DNA of 64,000 nucleotides from Asanoa ferruginea. Lineage in GTDB: Bacteria; Actinomycetota; Actinomycetes; Mycobacteriales; Micromonosporaceae. Where the stretch lies: assembly GCF_003387075.1 (NCBI RefSeq), contig NZ_QUMQ01000001.1, forward strand, positions 6,138,001-6,202,000. The letters are read 5' to 3'. Below, piece after piece: positions 1 through 9,351 of this stretch. Under the pieces are notes generated by a model. The model saw only the letters and a list, made by a program, of their open reading frames with translations. It was not told the DNA's origin and did not search any database. Each line of letters begins with the position of its first letter. Within the stretch, counting starts at the first letter, position 1. The position numbers and the translations under genes are program-made.

Positions 1-2724
1 GAGAACTACGGCGCCGGCGGCGCGCCCGGCGGGGCCAACATCCCGCTGACGGCGCCGGGTGGGGTGCTGACGTTCACCTACGACCACGAGACGCACCGGA
101 TCGTCGACGACGCACCCCGGGCGCTGGGCGCCGAGTCGACCGCGCACTGGGTGCGGCGGGGCCTGATCGCCTGGCAGCCGCCGGCGAGCGCGGTGCGCTT
201 CGCGCTCTACACCGCGCCGTCGGGCGGCATGACCGTGACCGACGGCGCGGTGGTCGGTGGTTCCGCTCATCCATTGGGGATACGCGCGGCCGGGTTGCCG
301 GCTGACGTCCGGCTGGACTTCCCCCACCTGGCGGGTTTCCGCGCCCTGACGGTCCCGTCGTCCGTGCCGGTCGGTTCCGTGCTGACCGGTCAGGTGGCGG
401 TCGCCGCGTTCGACGCGGGTGGCGCCCTGGTCGACGCGACCGGCGTGCAGATCCCAGGCGTGCTCGACGACGTCTATTCCGGGGCGGCGCGGCGCACCCT
501 GGGCGTGACCTGGTCGTCGCGGGGCGTGCCGTCGTTCGCGCTGTGGGCGCCGACTGCCCAGTCGGTGTCGCTGTCGGTCGACGGCGTCTCGGATCTGGTG
601 CCGATGCGGCGCGACGGTGACGGCGTCTGGACCGCGGTGGGTTCCCGGTCCTGGCGCGGCGCGTCCTATCTCTACTCGGTGCGGGTGTTCGCGCCGACTA
701 CCGGGCGGGTGGAGACCAATCTGGTCACCGATCCCTACTCGGTGGCGCTCACGGCCGACTCGACCCGGTCGGTGGTGGCATCGCTGTCGGATCCGGCGCT
801 CATCCCGGCTGGTTTCGCGCATTTGCGCAAGCCGGCGGCGGTGGCGTCCACCGCCGCCCAGGTCTATGAGCTGCAGGTGCGTGACTTCTCGATCGGTGAC
901 ACGTCGGTGCCCGCCGCGCATCGGGGGACCTACGCGGCGTTCACCGATCGCTCCAGCTTTGGGATGAAGCATTTGCGGTCGCTGGCCGCCGCCGGGGTGA
1001 GCCACCTGCATCTGCTGCCGGTATTCGACTTCGCGACGGTGCCCGAGCTGCGCGCAGACCAGGCCGTGCCGGGCTGTGACCTGCCGTCGTTGCCACCGGC
1101 GTCCCAGGAGCAGCAGGCGTGTGTGGAGCCGGTCCGGCCGACGGATGGCTTCAACTGGGGCTACGACCCGTGGCACTACACGACGCCGGAGGGCTCCTAC
1201 GCGGTCGACCCGTCCGGTGCGGCGCGTACCCGGGAGTTCCGCTCGATGGTGGCCGGCATCAACGGGGCGGGCCTGCGGGTCGTGATGGACGTGGTCTACA
1301 ACCACACGACCGCGTCGGGCCAGGCACCGAAGTCGGTGCTCGACCGGATCGTGCCCGGCTACTACCAGCGGCTCACCCTGACCGGCACGCAGGAGACCTC
1401 GACCTGCTGCGCCAACACGGCGACCGAGCACCGCATGATGGAAAAGCTGATGGTCGACTCGATCGTCACCTGGGCCCGCGACTACAAGGTCGACGGCTTC
1501 CGCTTCGACCTGATGGGCCACCACTCGAAGGCCAACATGCTGGCCGTGCGCCACGCGCTGGATCGTTTGACGCTGGCGCGCGACGGCGTGGACGGCCGCT
1601 CGATCCTGCTCTACGGCGAGGGCTGGAACTTCGGTGAGGTGGCCAACGACGCCCGCTTCGTGCAGGCGACCCAGGCCAACATGGCCGGCACCGGCATCGC
1701 GACGTTCTCCGACCGCCTGCGCGACGCGGTGCGCGGCGGCGGCCCGTTCGACGCCAACCCGCACCTCCAGGGCTTCGGATCGGGCCTGTTCACCGACCCC
1801 AACGGCGACCCGGTCAACGGCACGCCCTCGGAGCAGCTCGCCCGCCTCTTGCTGCAGCAGGACCAGATCAAGGTGGGTTTGGCCGGCAACCTCGCGTCCT
1901 ACCGCTTCGCGTCCCGCACCGGTGCCGTGGTGACTGGAGCTGAGGTCGACTACAACGGCTCACCCGCCGGCTATGCGGCGTCACCTGCCGACACGGTGAC
2001 CTATGTGGACGCACACGACAACGAGACGTTGTTCGACAACCTGCAATACAAGCTGCCACAGTCGCTGCCGATGCCCGACCGGGTCCGGATGAACACGCTG
2101 TCGTTGGCCACGACGACGTTCTCCCAGGGCGTCGGCTTCTGGCATGCCGGCACCGACCTGCTGCGCTCGAAGTCGTTGGACCGCAACTCGTTCGACTCGG
2201 GCGACTGGTTCAACCGGGTCGACTGGTCCGGCCAGTCGTCGACGTGGGGCTCGGGCCTGCCGCCGCGCGGTGACAACGAGGCGAAGTGGCCCTACATGGA
2301 GCCACTGCTCGCGGATCCTGCGTTGAAGCCCGGCCCGGCCGACATCGCGGCCGCGTCCTCCCGGTCGGCCGAGTTGCTGCGGATCGCGGGATCGTCGCCG
2401 CTGTTCGCGCTGCCGTCGGCGGCTGAGATCCAGCGCCGGGTGGCGTTCCCTCTCGGCGGGCCTGACCAGACGCCGGGCGTCATCGCGATGACCCTCGACG
2501 ACACGACCGGCAAGGACCTCGACCGGCGGTGGGAGCGCATCGTGGTGGTCTTCAACGCCAGCCCGGCCGCGACCACCCAGGTCATCCCCGGCACGGCCGG
2601 CCGTTCCTACGCCCTGCATCCGGCCCAGGCTTCTGGCGGCGACGCGGTGGTGAAGACCGCCCGCTACACCGGCGGCGGCAGCTTCACCGTGCCGGCTCGT
2701 ACCGTGGCGGTGTTCGTGTCCTAG
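1..2724 (+). CDS. pulA: Pullulanase-type alpha-1,6-glucosidase, 5' end outside window
   Basis: Debranching enzyme of the GH13 family that hydrolyses alpha-1,6 links in pullulan or branched glucans. The frame is open from base 1, and the first residues (AGGAPGGANIPLT) resemble the X25-type module that precedes such enzymes, so the start lies upstream and the GTG at 64 is only internal. GH13 landmarks are in order: NWGYDPWHY near 1155, VVMDVVYNHT near 1279, the nucleophile Asp at 1507 in DGFRFDLMG, the acid/base Glu near 1618 in LYGEGWNFGE, and the third Asp near 2010 in VDAHDNE. It is probably secreted, but the signal peptide cannot be seen. The stop overlaps the convergent next gene by 3 bases. 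Confidence 0.93.
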   Translation, partial: ENYGAGGAPGGANIPLTAPGGVLTFTYDHETHRIVDDAPRALGAESTAHWVRRGLIAWQPPASAVRFALYTAPSGGMTVTDGAVVGGSAHPLGIRAAGLPADVRLDFPHLAGFRALTVPSSVPVGSVLTGQVAVAAFDAGGALVDATGVQIPGVLDDVYSGAARRTLGVTWSSRGVPSFALWAPTAQSVSLSVDGVSDLVPMRRDGDGVWTAVGSRSWRGASYLYSVRVFAPTTGRVETNLVTDPYSVALTADSTRSVVASLSDPALIPAGFAHLRKPAAVASTAAQVYELQVRDFSIGDTSVPAAHRGTYAAFTDRSSFGMKHLRSLAAAGVSHLHLLPVFDFATVPELRADQAVPGCDLPSLPPASQEQQACVEPVRPTDGFNWGYDPWHYTTPEGSYAVDPSGAARTREFRSMVAGINGAGLRVVMDVVYNHTTASGQAPKSVLDRIVPGYYQRLTLTGTQETSTCCANTATEHRMMEKLMVDSIVTWARDYKVDGFRFDLMGHHSKANMLAVRHALDRLTLARDGVDGRSILLYGEGWNFGEVANDARFVQATQANMAGTGIATFSDRLRDAVRGGGPFDANPHLQGFGSGLFTDPNGDPVNGTPSEQLARLLLQQDQIKVGLAGNLASYRFASRTGAVVTGAEVDYNGSPAGYAASPADTVTYVDAHDNETLFDNLQYKLPQSLPMPDRVRMNTLSLATTTFSQGVGFWHAGTDLLRSKSLDRNSFDSGDWFNRVDWSGQSSTWGSGLPPRGDNEAKWPYMEPLLADPALKPGPADIAAASSRSAELLRIAGSSPLFALPSAAEIQRRVAFPLGGPDQTPGVIAMTLDDTTGKDLDRRWERIVVVFNASPAATTQVIPGTAGRSYALHPAQASGGDAVVKTARYTGGGSFTVPARTVAVFVS

Positions 2725-3209
2725 AACGTGACGCCGTGCCCGAGTGCCGGACTGCCAAGGTCTGCGCGCATCACATCGCGCAGTGTTCCTAGCGCTGCCT
2801 GGTAGCGGTCGAGGACCTGTTGATATTCCACGGACTGCAGGTCGCCACCCTCGGCAACCACGTCGCGCAACTCGCGCAGCGTGCGGAACGCTTCGTCGCC
2901 GGCCAGCACGGCGCGCTCCGGCGCCAGCAGCACGAGTTGCTCGCGGTGGATGTTGAGTTTCGCGGAGCGGAAGGCGGTGCGGGCCGCGGACTGCCTGGAG
3001 ACGTCGGCCGCGTGCTCACCGAGAGACACGGCACGGAGCTCTTCACTGGTCGTGTGCAAGGCCCCCAAGTAGGTGCCGTATGCGTTGCGCAGCGTCTCAT
3101 GCCGGCGCAGATTCTGGTCGCGCCGTGCGCGGACGCGATCGGCGAACAACGTGACCGAAGCGCCGACGACCGTCCCCAGCAGGGCCAGCAACGGGGCAGA
3201 CCAACTCAT
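2721..3209 (-). CDS. Small membrane-anchored protein of unknown function
   Basis: 162-residue protein that I do not recognise. One hydrophobic segment lies at residues 4-22 (APLLALLGTVVGASVTLFA), followed by a basic stretch (DRVRARRDQNLRRHE) and a long helical, charged remainder that is probably cytoplasmic and coiled-coil-like. The arrangement fits an N-terminally anchored helical protein found widely in actinomycetes, but nothing points to a function. It starts with ATG and converges on the pullulanase gene. The downstream MFS gene is on the same strand but about 100 bases away, so an operon is uncertain. Confidence 0.65.
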   Translation of the reverse strand: MSWSAPLLALLGTVVGASVTLFADRVRARRDQNLRRHETLRNAYGTYLGALHTTSEELRAVSLGEHAADVSRQSAARTAFRSAKLNIHREQLVLLAPERAVLAGDEAFRTLRELRDVVAEGGDLQSVEYQQVLDRYQAALGTLRDVMRADLGSPALGHGVTF

Positions 3210-3313
3210 CCGGCGAGTCTATAGATGACGACGCATCCGTCGCCTGGCCCCGCGACGCCGTTGCGTGAGCGTGCCGCCGTCTTGGCGGGCTTGCCCCTCC
3301 TCGGAGTCGTCGT

Positions 3314-4597
3314 CTACGTCGGGGTGGTTTGCTGCTCGGCTCTGGACTGCCCGTCAGCTGGGTCCGGCGTCCGATGTATCTCGATCCGCCGCAGGGATGG
3401 GACCAAGGACGCGAGGAGCATCGCTGCCGCGGCGGTCCCGCCACCCGCGACAGCGACCGCTGTCGTCCCGAACGCGGCCGCGAGGGGAGGAGCGGACAGC
3501 TGACCGATGGGTAACGACGCCGACGACCAGAACTCGTCGTGGGCACCGACGCGCGAGAGCAGCCGCTCGGGGATGTGGGTGTAGTTGACGGTCTCCCAGA
3601 CGACCGTGAAGAACTCGGCGACCACGCCGCCGAGCAGCGACGCCGCGGCCAGCCAGAACGTGTTCGCGCCGGTGCCGAGCAGGATGAGCGGGGCAGTGGC
3701 CAGCGCCATCGCCGACAGGGCCGGCACCATCGGGCGCCGCATCAGCGCCACCTTCACCAGCACCACGCTGGCCAGCAGCGCCCCGACTCCGCGGGCGCTC
3801 AGCACCAGGCCCCAGCCCGCGGCCCCGATCGTGTCGTTCGCGATCGTCGGGCCGAGGATCTGCCAGAAGCCCATGTTGGTGGCGTTGAAGACGGCGAAGG
3901 CGAGCGTCACCGTCCAGATCCACGTCTGCGACCGGAAGTAGGCCCAGCCCTCCCGCATCTCGGTGCGCATCGTGGGCGCACCGACGGCGCGCGGCGGTAG
4001 GTCAGGCAGTGAGATCCGGGCGAACATGGCCGCGGCCAGCAGGAAGGAGGCGGCGTCCGCGGCGATCGCCCAGCCGCCGCCGACCGAGGCGGTCAGCAGG
4101 CCGGCGGTGGTCGGCCCGACGATGCGGGCGGTGTTTCCGGCGGAGGCCAGTAGGGAGCTGGCCTGCTGGAGACCGCGTCCGACGGCCAGGTTCGAGACGA
4201 TGCCGCGCAAAGCCGGGGTGGTGAGTCCCTGAAGGACGCCGTTGACCGCTGCGAACGGCAGCAGCAGCGCCGGGTGCTGGTGGGTGAGCAGGAGGACCGC
4301 GACGCAGGCCTGGGTGAGGCCGGCACCGAGGCTGGTCAGCCGGAGCACGGTGTCCCGGCGGTAGCGGTCGGCGATGCCGCCGCCGAGGAGCATCGTCGCG
4401 ACCATCGGCACGAACGAGGCACTGATGACCGCGGACAACCAGCTCGCGTTGTCGGTCAGTTCGAGGACCCCGAAGGCCAGGGCGACGGGCGACATGAAGC
4501 TGCCGGCCATGGAGATCGAGCGGCCGGCGAAATACCACCGGAAGGCGGGTGACCGCAGCGGCCGTTCGCGATCCTCAGATGCTTCGACCTCGGGCAC
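3314..4597 (-). CDS. MFS transporter (EntS/multidrug exporter-like)
   Basis: 427-residue major facilitator protein with about 12 hydrophobic segments. It opens with the typical exporter N-terminus (SPAFRWYFAGRSISMAGSFM), and the loop 2-3 signature appears as GGGIADRYRRDTVL. The substrate cannot be told from sequence; relatives export siderophores or drugs. The start is GTG at 4597 with no obvious ribosome binding site, and the first in-frame ATG would remove the beginning of helix 1. It diverges from a second MFS gene 110 bases away, so the two may share a control region. Confidence 0.85.
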   Translation of the reverse strand: MPEVEASEDRERPLRSPAFRWYFAGRSISMAGSFMSPVALAFGVLELTDNASWLSAVISASFVPMVATMLLGGGIADRYRRDTVLRLTSLGAGLTQACVAVLLLTHQHPALLLPFAAVNGVLQGLTTPALRGIVSNLAVGRGLQQASSLLASAGNTARIVGPTTAGLLTASVGGGWAIAADAASFLLAAAMFARISLPDLPPRAVGAPTMRTEMREGWAYFRSQTWIWTVTLAFAVFNATNMGFWQILGPTIANDTIGAAGWGLVLSARGVGALLASVVLVKVALMRRPMVPALSAMALATAPLILLGTGANTFWLAAASLLGGVVAEFFTVVWETVNYTHIPERLLSRVGAHDEFWSSASLPIGQLSAPPLAAAFGTTAVAVAGGGTAAAAMLLASLVPSLRRIEIHRTPDPADGQSRAEQQTTPT

Positions 4598-4709
4598 GGG
4601 GAGCCAGGCTGCCAGCGGGCGCGGGCTGGATCAAACGGTTTCCCGCCGAGCCTCGGCCGGGCCGATAACTCGTTCGCGAAGTGTCGTACCCCCTCGCCAA
4701 GATGAACCC

Positions 4710-6083
4710 ATGCTGCGCGACGTCCTGCCCCACCGACCCGAGGCCCGCCGGCTGCTGGCCGCGACCTTCTTCTCGGCCACCGGCCGGGGCCTGACGCTGC
4801 CGTTCATGTTCATCTACCTGACCAAGGTCAGAGACATCCCGTCCGGCACCGCGGGCCTGATCATCGCCTGGCTGGCCGTGTGCGCCCTGACCATCGGCCC
4901 GATCGGCGGCTGGGCCGTCGACCGCTACGGCGCGCGCCGGGTCCTGCTGCCGTTGCTCCTGGTCGAGGCCGCCGGGGTGGGCAGCGTCGGCTTCGCGGAC
5001 ACGGCCTGGCACGCCCTCCTCTCGGTGACACTGATCGGCGCCGGCACCGGCGTGGTCTGGGCGGCCAACAACACGATCCTGTCCTCGGTCACCGACGGCC
5101 TCGAGCGCCAGAAGACGTTCGGCCTGAGCTTCGCCCTGCTCAACCTCGGCATCGGCACCGGCACGGTCATCGCCGGCGCGATCGTCGACCTCGACCGCCC
5201 CGGCACCTTCCAACTCATCTACCTGATCGACGCGGTGCTCTACCTGGTGCCCTTCATCAACCTGCTGACCATGCGCGGCGTCGGCCGCCGCATCGTGTCT
5301 GCCGACCCCACGCCGACCCAGCAACGCCAACCGGGCTACCGCGAGGTCTTCGCCCACCGCGGCTTCCGCCGCCTGCTGGCGTTCAGCATCGTGCTGACGA
5401 TCAGCGGCTACGCCCAGATCGAGGTGGGTTTCACCGCTTTCTCGATCGACGTGGCCCACGTGGGCCCGCAGACGGTGGCCTACGCCTTCACCGCCAACAC
5501 GTTGGTCATCGTGCTGGCCCAGTTGTTCGTCGTGCGCCTGATCCAGGGCCGCAGCCGCACCCGCCTGCTCTCGTTGGTCGGCGTCATCATGGCCGCATCC
5601 TGGCTGGTCCTCGGCGTGGCCGGGGCGGTCGACGGCCGCAACCTGGCGATCTCGGCGGTGGCGGTCATCGCCTGCGCGGCCGTGTTCGCCTTCGGCGAGA
5701 CCCTGTTGTCGCCGATCAGCCCAACCCTGCTCAACGCCCTGGCCACCGACGAACTCCGCGGCCGCTTCAACGCCCTGGGCTCCATGGTCTGGGGCATCAG
5801 CGGCATCGTCGGCCCGATCACCGCGGCCCCCCTCATCGGCGGCGGCCACAGCACGATCTGGCTCGGTCTCACGGTGGCCGGCTGCCTAACGGCCGCGCTG
5901 CTGTCGGCATCGTTGCGCAAGGTAATCACCGCCGACCAGGACGGCCGCGGCGGCCCCGCCGCGACCGACGACACCACTACGCTCGCGCCGACGGCTCTCG
6001 AAGCAAACGTCGCGCCGCCGCCTCCTACCGACGGCCGCGACCTGCCAGCCACCTCCCGCCGCGCGGTCCCCGATCGTTCGTGA
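4710..6083 (+). CDS. MFS transporter
   Basis: 457-residue major facilitator protein. I place the start at ATG 4710 because MLRDVLPHRPEARRLLAATF is a normal MFS N-terminus; the open frame further upstream covers the divergent neighbour. It has about 12 hydrophobic segments with the loop 2-3 motif GGWAVDRYGARRVL. A C-terminal hydrophilic tail rich in Ala, Pro and Thr follows the last helix. Substrate unknown. A bidirectional hairpin terminator follows at 6119-6145. Confidence 0.86.
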   Translation: MLRDVLPHRPEARRLLAATFFSATGRGLTLPFMFIYLTKVRDIPSGTAGLIIAWLAVCALTIGPIGGWAVDRYGARRVLLPLLLVEAAGVGSVGFADTAWHALLSVTLIGAGTGVVWAANNTILSSVTDGLERQKTFGLSFALLNLGIGTGTVIAGAIVDLDRPGTFQLIYLIDAVLYLVPFINLLTMRGVGRRIVSADPTPTQQRQPGYREVFAHRGFRRLLAFSIVLTISGYAQIEVGFTAFSIDVAHVGPQTVAYAFTANTLVIVLAQLFVVRLIQGRSRTRLLSLVGVIMAASWLVLGVAGAVDGRNLAISAVAVIACAAVFAFGETLLSPISPTLLNALATDELRGRFNALGSMVWGISGIVGPITAAPLIGGGHSTIWLGLTVAGCLTAALLSASLRKVITADQDGRGGPAATDDTTTLAPTALEANVAPPPPTDGRDLPATSRRAVPDRS

Positions 6084-6118
6084 GCGCTGCGCCGACGTCT
6101 CGCTGCACCACGTGACGG

Positions 6119-6145
6119 AGGCCCCGACCACCGGGGTCGGGGCCT
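6119..6145. terminator. Bidirectional hairpin terminator
   Basis: Perfect 11-bp inverted repeat AGGCCCCGACC / GGTCGGGGCCT with a 5-base loop, lying between the convergent MFS gene (+) and beta-helix gene (-). There is no long T-run, as is usual in high-GC actinomycetes. Confidence 0.75.
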
Positions 6146-6158
6146 GCGTCGCTGATGA

Positions 6159-7208
6159 TTACCAGGGGCGGCTGGTCACGTAGACGTTGCTGCCGCCGAA
6201 GACGATCGGGTCGCTCGGGCAGCCGTAGAGGTTGGCGTTGGTCGCGGTGTCATGGCCCCACAGGCGCACACGGACCGGGTTGATGCTCCCCTGCGCGTCC
6301 TCGTTCCACCTGTCGTTGTTGAACGTCGTGTTACCTACCTGATTGCGATCGAACAGCCCGTCGGTGCTGCACCCCTCACTGTTGAAGCGCCAGTCGCTGA
6401 ACACGGCGTACGCGCCGACCTTCCAGAACTTGTTGAGGTCGACGATCGTGTTGTCGCCACGGTTGCGCGTACGCACCGCGTCGCCGGAGATCTGCTCGAA
6501 CCGGTTGTTGTAGATCGTCGTGTTGTAGGTGTAGTTGGCCAGGTAGACACCGTGCATCGACGCGGGGCTCTCGGAGTTGCGCAGGTTGGAGAACAGGTTG
6601 TTCTCGATCCAGATGTAGTCGGCGTAGGTCGCGTGGATGCCGCCATAGCCGTTGCCAGGGCCGCCCTGCCAGTAGCCACCCAGCCGCTGGAACGTGCTGT
6701 TCTCGACGATCAGGCCCGAGATCCGGTTACCCGACGTGCCCATGGCCCGGATGCCGCCGTTGCGACAGTTCTGGAAGACATAGTTGTTGATGGTCACGTT
6801 GTCCGCGGTCAGCACCATGCCGTACTCGAGGGCAGGGTTGAGGTCGTCGAAGGTGTTGCAGTCGGTTGTCGCCGCCAGGACACCAACGGTGCCGAGCGTG
6901 AGCCGCCCGCCCGGCGGAGACCAGGTCACCTGGACAGGAGCCGAGGGGCGAAAGGTAGCGCCGTCCACCAGGATCGTCGCGTTCACGGCCTTCTTGGCGC
7001 GCAGTACCTCCTGCGCCTGCTCCACGGTGGCGACAGCGGTGTCGCGGCGCAGGCCGTCACGGGCACCCGATGGGGCGGCTCCGGCCGCGCTTCCCACATA
7101 TACGGTGATCGACTCGACTGGCGCCGAAGCCGCGGCTGGTGCCGACGGCAGGGCTCCGATCAGCGCGACTCCCGCCGCGCTGAGGATGGCCAGGACTGTC
7201 CTGTGCAT
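6159..7208 (-). CDS. Secreted right-handed parallel beta-helix protein
   Basis: 349-residue exported protein. The ATG at 7208 is chosen because it begins a clear signal peptide (MHRTVLAILSAAGVALIGAL, then PSAPAAASA) and is preceded by GGAGGG seven bases upstream. The body carries short repeats of the NNYVF / ENNLF / NNRFEQ kind with regularly spaced Asn, typical of pectate-lyase-like right-handed beta-helix proteins that bind or cleave polysaccharides. Catalytic residues could not be assigned. It converges with the MFS gene and diverges from the phospholipase C gene. Confidence 0.8.
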   Translation of the reverse strand: MHRTVLAILSAAGVALIGALPSAPAAASAPVESITVYVGSAAGAAPSGARDGLRRDTAVATVEQAQEVLRAKKAVNATILVDGATFRPSAPVQVTWSPPGGRLTLGTVGVLAATTDCNTFDDLNPALEYGMVLTADNVTINNYVFQNCRNGGIRAMGTSGNRISGLIVENSTFQRLGGYWQGGPGNGYGGIHATYADYIWIENNLFSNLRNSESPASMHGVYLANYTYNTTIYNNRFEQISGDAVRTRNRGDNTIVDLNKFWKVGAYAVFSDWRFNSEGCSTDGLFDRNQVGNTTFNNDRWNEDAQGSINPVRVRLWGHDTATNANLYGCPSDPIVFGGSNVYVTSRPW

Positions 7209-7583
7209 ATTCGCCCTCCAAGAGGTCGGATCGTCGGTCGAAGGCGCCGACGCATCCACCGTGACGAATCGGTAGTGCCGGACGGAAGGATCTCGAACAG
7301 GCTCGAACAGACCCGAACGCCACCGATCAGACCGGCGCCAGGCGTGGGTGGACCCGGCCGTCGAGCCAGTGACGACCCCTCGTCCTGGCTTCCAATGTGG
7401 ACTCAGCGCGTCACTGCGGTCTCACGACAGCCCAAGCTATGTGACCCTGGGGACTACTGGGCCGCAACGTCCAACAGTTCGCCGTCTTTCTGGGCCGGTA
7501 GGCGCTGGTTAGGGTCTCGTTCACGTTCCTCCGAGATGATCAAGGAGCCCGCAGCCAGGCCAGAGAGCAGAGGACTCCACCCA
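7209..7583. other. Intergenic region between divergent secreted-protein genes
   Basis: About 375 bases without a convincing gene. It must hold the promoters of the beta-helix protein (-) and phospholipase C (+). A small direct repeat of the form CTCGAACAG / CTCGAACAG occurs near 7292-7312. I see no clear palindrome and could not assign -35 and -10 boxes with confidence. Confidence 0.5.
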
Positions 7584-9071
7584 ATGCCAGAGGACAACCA
7601 GGGCCAATCCCCATTCACCCGTCGACGACTTCTCGGGACCGGGGCTGCCGCCGCCCTCGGTGCCGCTTCGTTGGCGCTACCGCCGAACGTGCAGAAGGCG
7701 CTTGCCTCGCCGCCTAAGACCTCCGGTCGTCTCCGCGACATCAAGCACGTCGTGATGTTGATGCAGGAGAACCGCAGCTTCGACCACTACTTCGGCACGA
7801 TGTCGGGCGTCGACGGCTTCGACGACCCGAAGGCGCTGATCCTGAGGAACGGCCGTTCCGTCTTCCACCAGCCCTGGGACGGTCACCCGGACGGTTACGT
7901 GCTGCCGTTCCACCTCGACACCAAGAAGCTTGCCGGCCACGCGCTGCCCTCCACCGACCACGGCTGGGTGGGCCAGCACGAGGCGTGGAACGGCGGCAAG
8001 ATGGACAACTGGATCCCGGCGCACATTCCGAGCGACGGCGAGAACGCTCCGTTCACCATGGGCTACCTGACCCGTGAGGACATCCCGTTCCACTACGCAC
8101 TGGCTGAGTCCTTCACCGTCCTGGACCACTACCACTGCTCGGTGATCGGCCCGACGGGCCCGAACCGGCACATGTGGATGTCGGGCACGATCGATGTCGA
8201 CGGTCTGGCCGGCGGCCCCTCGCTGACCACCAGCGGTCCGGCCAACCAGTTCTCCTGGAAGACCTACCCGAAGCGACTCAGCGAAGCCGGCGTGAGCTGG
8301 AAGGTCTACCGCCAGCCCGGCGCCCTCACCGGAGCAGCCGCGATCACCAAGTTCACCGACTTCGCCCAGGCCCAGCCCGGCGACGGCTTCTACGAGAACG
8401 GCGTGGCGACCCAGCCCCTGGGTCAGTTCGAGTACGACTGCCTGAACGACTCGCTGCCGACAGTCAGCTGGATCCTGCCGCCGGCCGGTTACGACGAGCA
8501 CCCGTCCACCCCGGGCTCGGCCGCGGCCGGCGCGCAGTTCATCGCGGGCAAGATCGACGCCATCGCGTCGAACCCCGAGGTGTGGGCCAAGACCGTCTTC
8601 ATCCTGTCCTACGACGAGAACGACGGCCTCTTCGACCACGTCGTGCCGCCGACCCCGCCGGCCGGCACGCCGGACGAGTTCGTCTTCAAGACCTCCAACG
8701 TCGGTGAGCAGGGTCGGGGATGGCCCAACGGTCTCGGCTACCGCGTGCCGTGCGTCATCGTGTCGCCGTGGACCGCGGGCGGTTACGTCTGCTCCGAGGT
8801 CTCCGACCACACCTCGCAGTTGCGGTTCCTGGAGCACATCACCGGGGTCAAGGAAACCAACATCAGCGCGTGGCGCCGGAAAACCTGTGGTGACCTGACC
8901 GCGGCATTCCGGTTCGACAAGAGGCGGGCCGAGGCCCCGACGATGCCGGACACCGTGGCCGACTACAACTTCACCCAGTACGCGATCAACAACCTGCCGA
9001 AGGTGGAAGGGCCACCGGCGAAGCAGCACATGCCCAGGCAGGAGAAGGGCCACCGGCCGCACGTCGGCTGA
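7584..9071 (+). CDS. Tat-exported phospholipase C / phosphoesterase family protein
   Basis: 495-residue enzyme of the bacterial phosphatidylcholine phospholipase C / acid phosphatase family, which cleaves phosphodiester or phosphomonoester bonds outside the cell. ATG 7584 gives a twin-arginine signal (TRRRLLGTG at about residues 12-20, hydrophobic run, then ALA-SP). Family motifs include the metal-binding VVMLMQENRSFDHYFG near residues 51-66, IGPTGPNRHMWMSG, and SYDENDGLFDHVVPP. The length matches the short mycobacterial-type enzymes, without the extra C-terminal domains of Pseudomonas PlcH. A very strong terminator follows. Confidence 0.88.
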   Translation: MPEDNQGQSPFTRRRLLGTGAAAALGAASLALPPNVQKALASPPKTSGRLRDIKHVVMLMQENRSFDHYFGTMSGVDGFDDPKALILRNGRSVFHQPWDGHPDGYVLPFHLDTKKLAGHALPSTDHGWVGQHEAWNGGKMDNWIPAHIPSDGENAPFTMGYLTREDIPFHYALAESFTVLDHYHCSVIGPTGPNRHMWMSGTIDVDGLAGGPSLTTSGPANQFSWKTYPKRLSEAGVSWKVYRQPGALTGAAAITKFTDFAQAQPGDGFYENGVATQPLGQFEYDCLNDSLPTVSWILPPAGYDEHPSTPGSAAAGAQFIAGKIDAIASNPEVWAKTVFILSYDENDGLFDHVVPPTPPAGTPDEFVFKTSNVGEQGRGWPNGLGYRVPCVIVSPWTAGGYVCSEVSDHTSQLRFLEHITGVKETNISAWRRKTCGDLTAAFRFDKRRAEAPTMPDTVADYNFTQYAINNLPKVEGPPAKQHMPRQEKGHRPHVG

Positions 9072-9089
9072 CACCTACCGAGGGTCTTC

Positions 9090-9126
9090 GAAGGCCCGGC
9101 CGGGAAGCATTCCCGGCCGGGCCTTC
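9090..9126. terminator. Strong hairpin terminator after phospholipase C
   Basis: Perfect 17-bp inverted repeat (left arm GAAGGCCCGGCCGGGAA) with a 3-base GCA loop. It insulates the left flank from the catabolic island that begins just downstream. Confidence 0.88.
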
Positions 9127-9239
9127 CGCGCACGAACTGACCGCCAATGTGATCGACGCGCAAGGCCGGCTAGCCGGCAGGCCGGGGGAGGAGGCCACTG
9201 CCGCGTGAGTCGGCTTGCTGTAAACCGACTTCGGAATTA

Positions 9240-9250
9240 TGGTCATACCA
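9240..9250. promoter_or_regulatory. Predicted GntR/FadR-type operator upstream of ferredoxin
   Basis: TGGTCATACCA, a perfect TGGT-N3-ACCA palindrome of the class bound by FadR/PdhR-type GntR regulators. It lies over or beside a possible promoter (TTGCTG at 9215, TATGGT at 9238, 17-base spacing). It is the best-formed copy of a sequence that recurs across the island. Confidence 0.7.
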
Positions 9251-9273
9251 ATAGCCAACCTGCGGAGGCGTCG

Positions 9274-9336
9274 ATGGGTAAGAGCGAGCGCGTGTTCGTT
9301 CGGGGCATGCCGTCGCCGACGGTCGCCGCGGGCTGA
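9274..9336 (+). pseudogene. Remnant of a bicupin gene 5' end (20 codons)
   Basis: A 20-residue reading frame with a good ribosome binding site (GCGGAGGCG). Its product, MGKSERVFVRGMPSP..., matches the start of the bicupin at 36785 (MEKAERTFVRGMYSE...) at about ten of the first thirteen positions, then ends at TGA. This looks like the surviving 5' end of a fourth cupin gene, with promoter and operator retained and the ferredoxin gene now placed downstream. It could also act as a translated leader peptide for the ferredoxin; the sequence alone cannot separate the two. Confidence 0.55.
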
Positions 9337-9351
9337 AACCGGAGATCAATC

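Noticed and set aside
7495-7525. TGGTTAGGG element upstream of phospholipase C as another island operator
   Set aside because: Only the left half fits; the right half-site is missing, and a strong terminator separates this gene from the island.
7677-9074. Long minus-strand open frame opposite the phospholipase C gene
   Set aside because: It is the antisense of a gene with a Tat signal and conserved active-site motifs; the translated product has no protein-like hydrophobic pattern.
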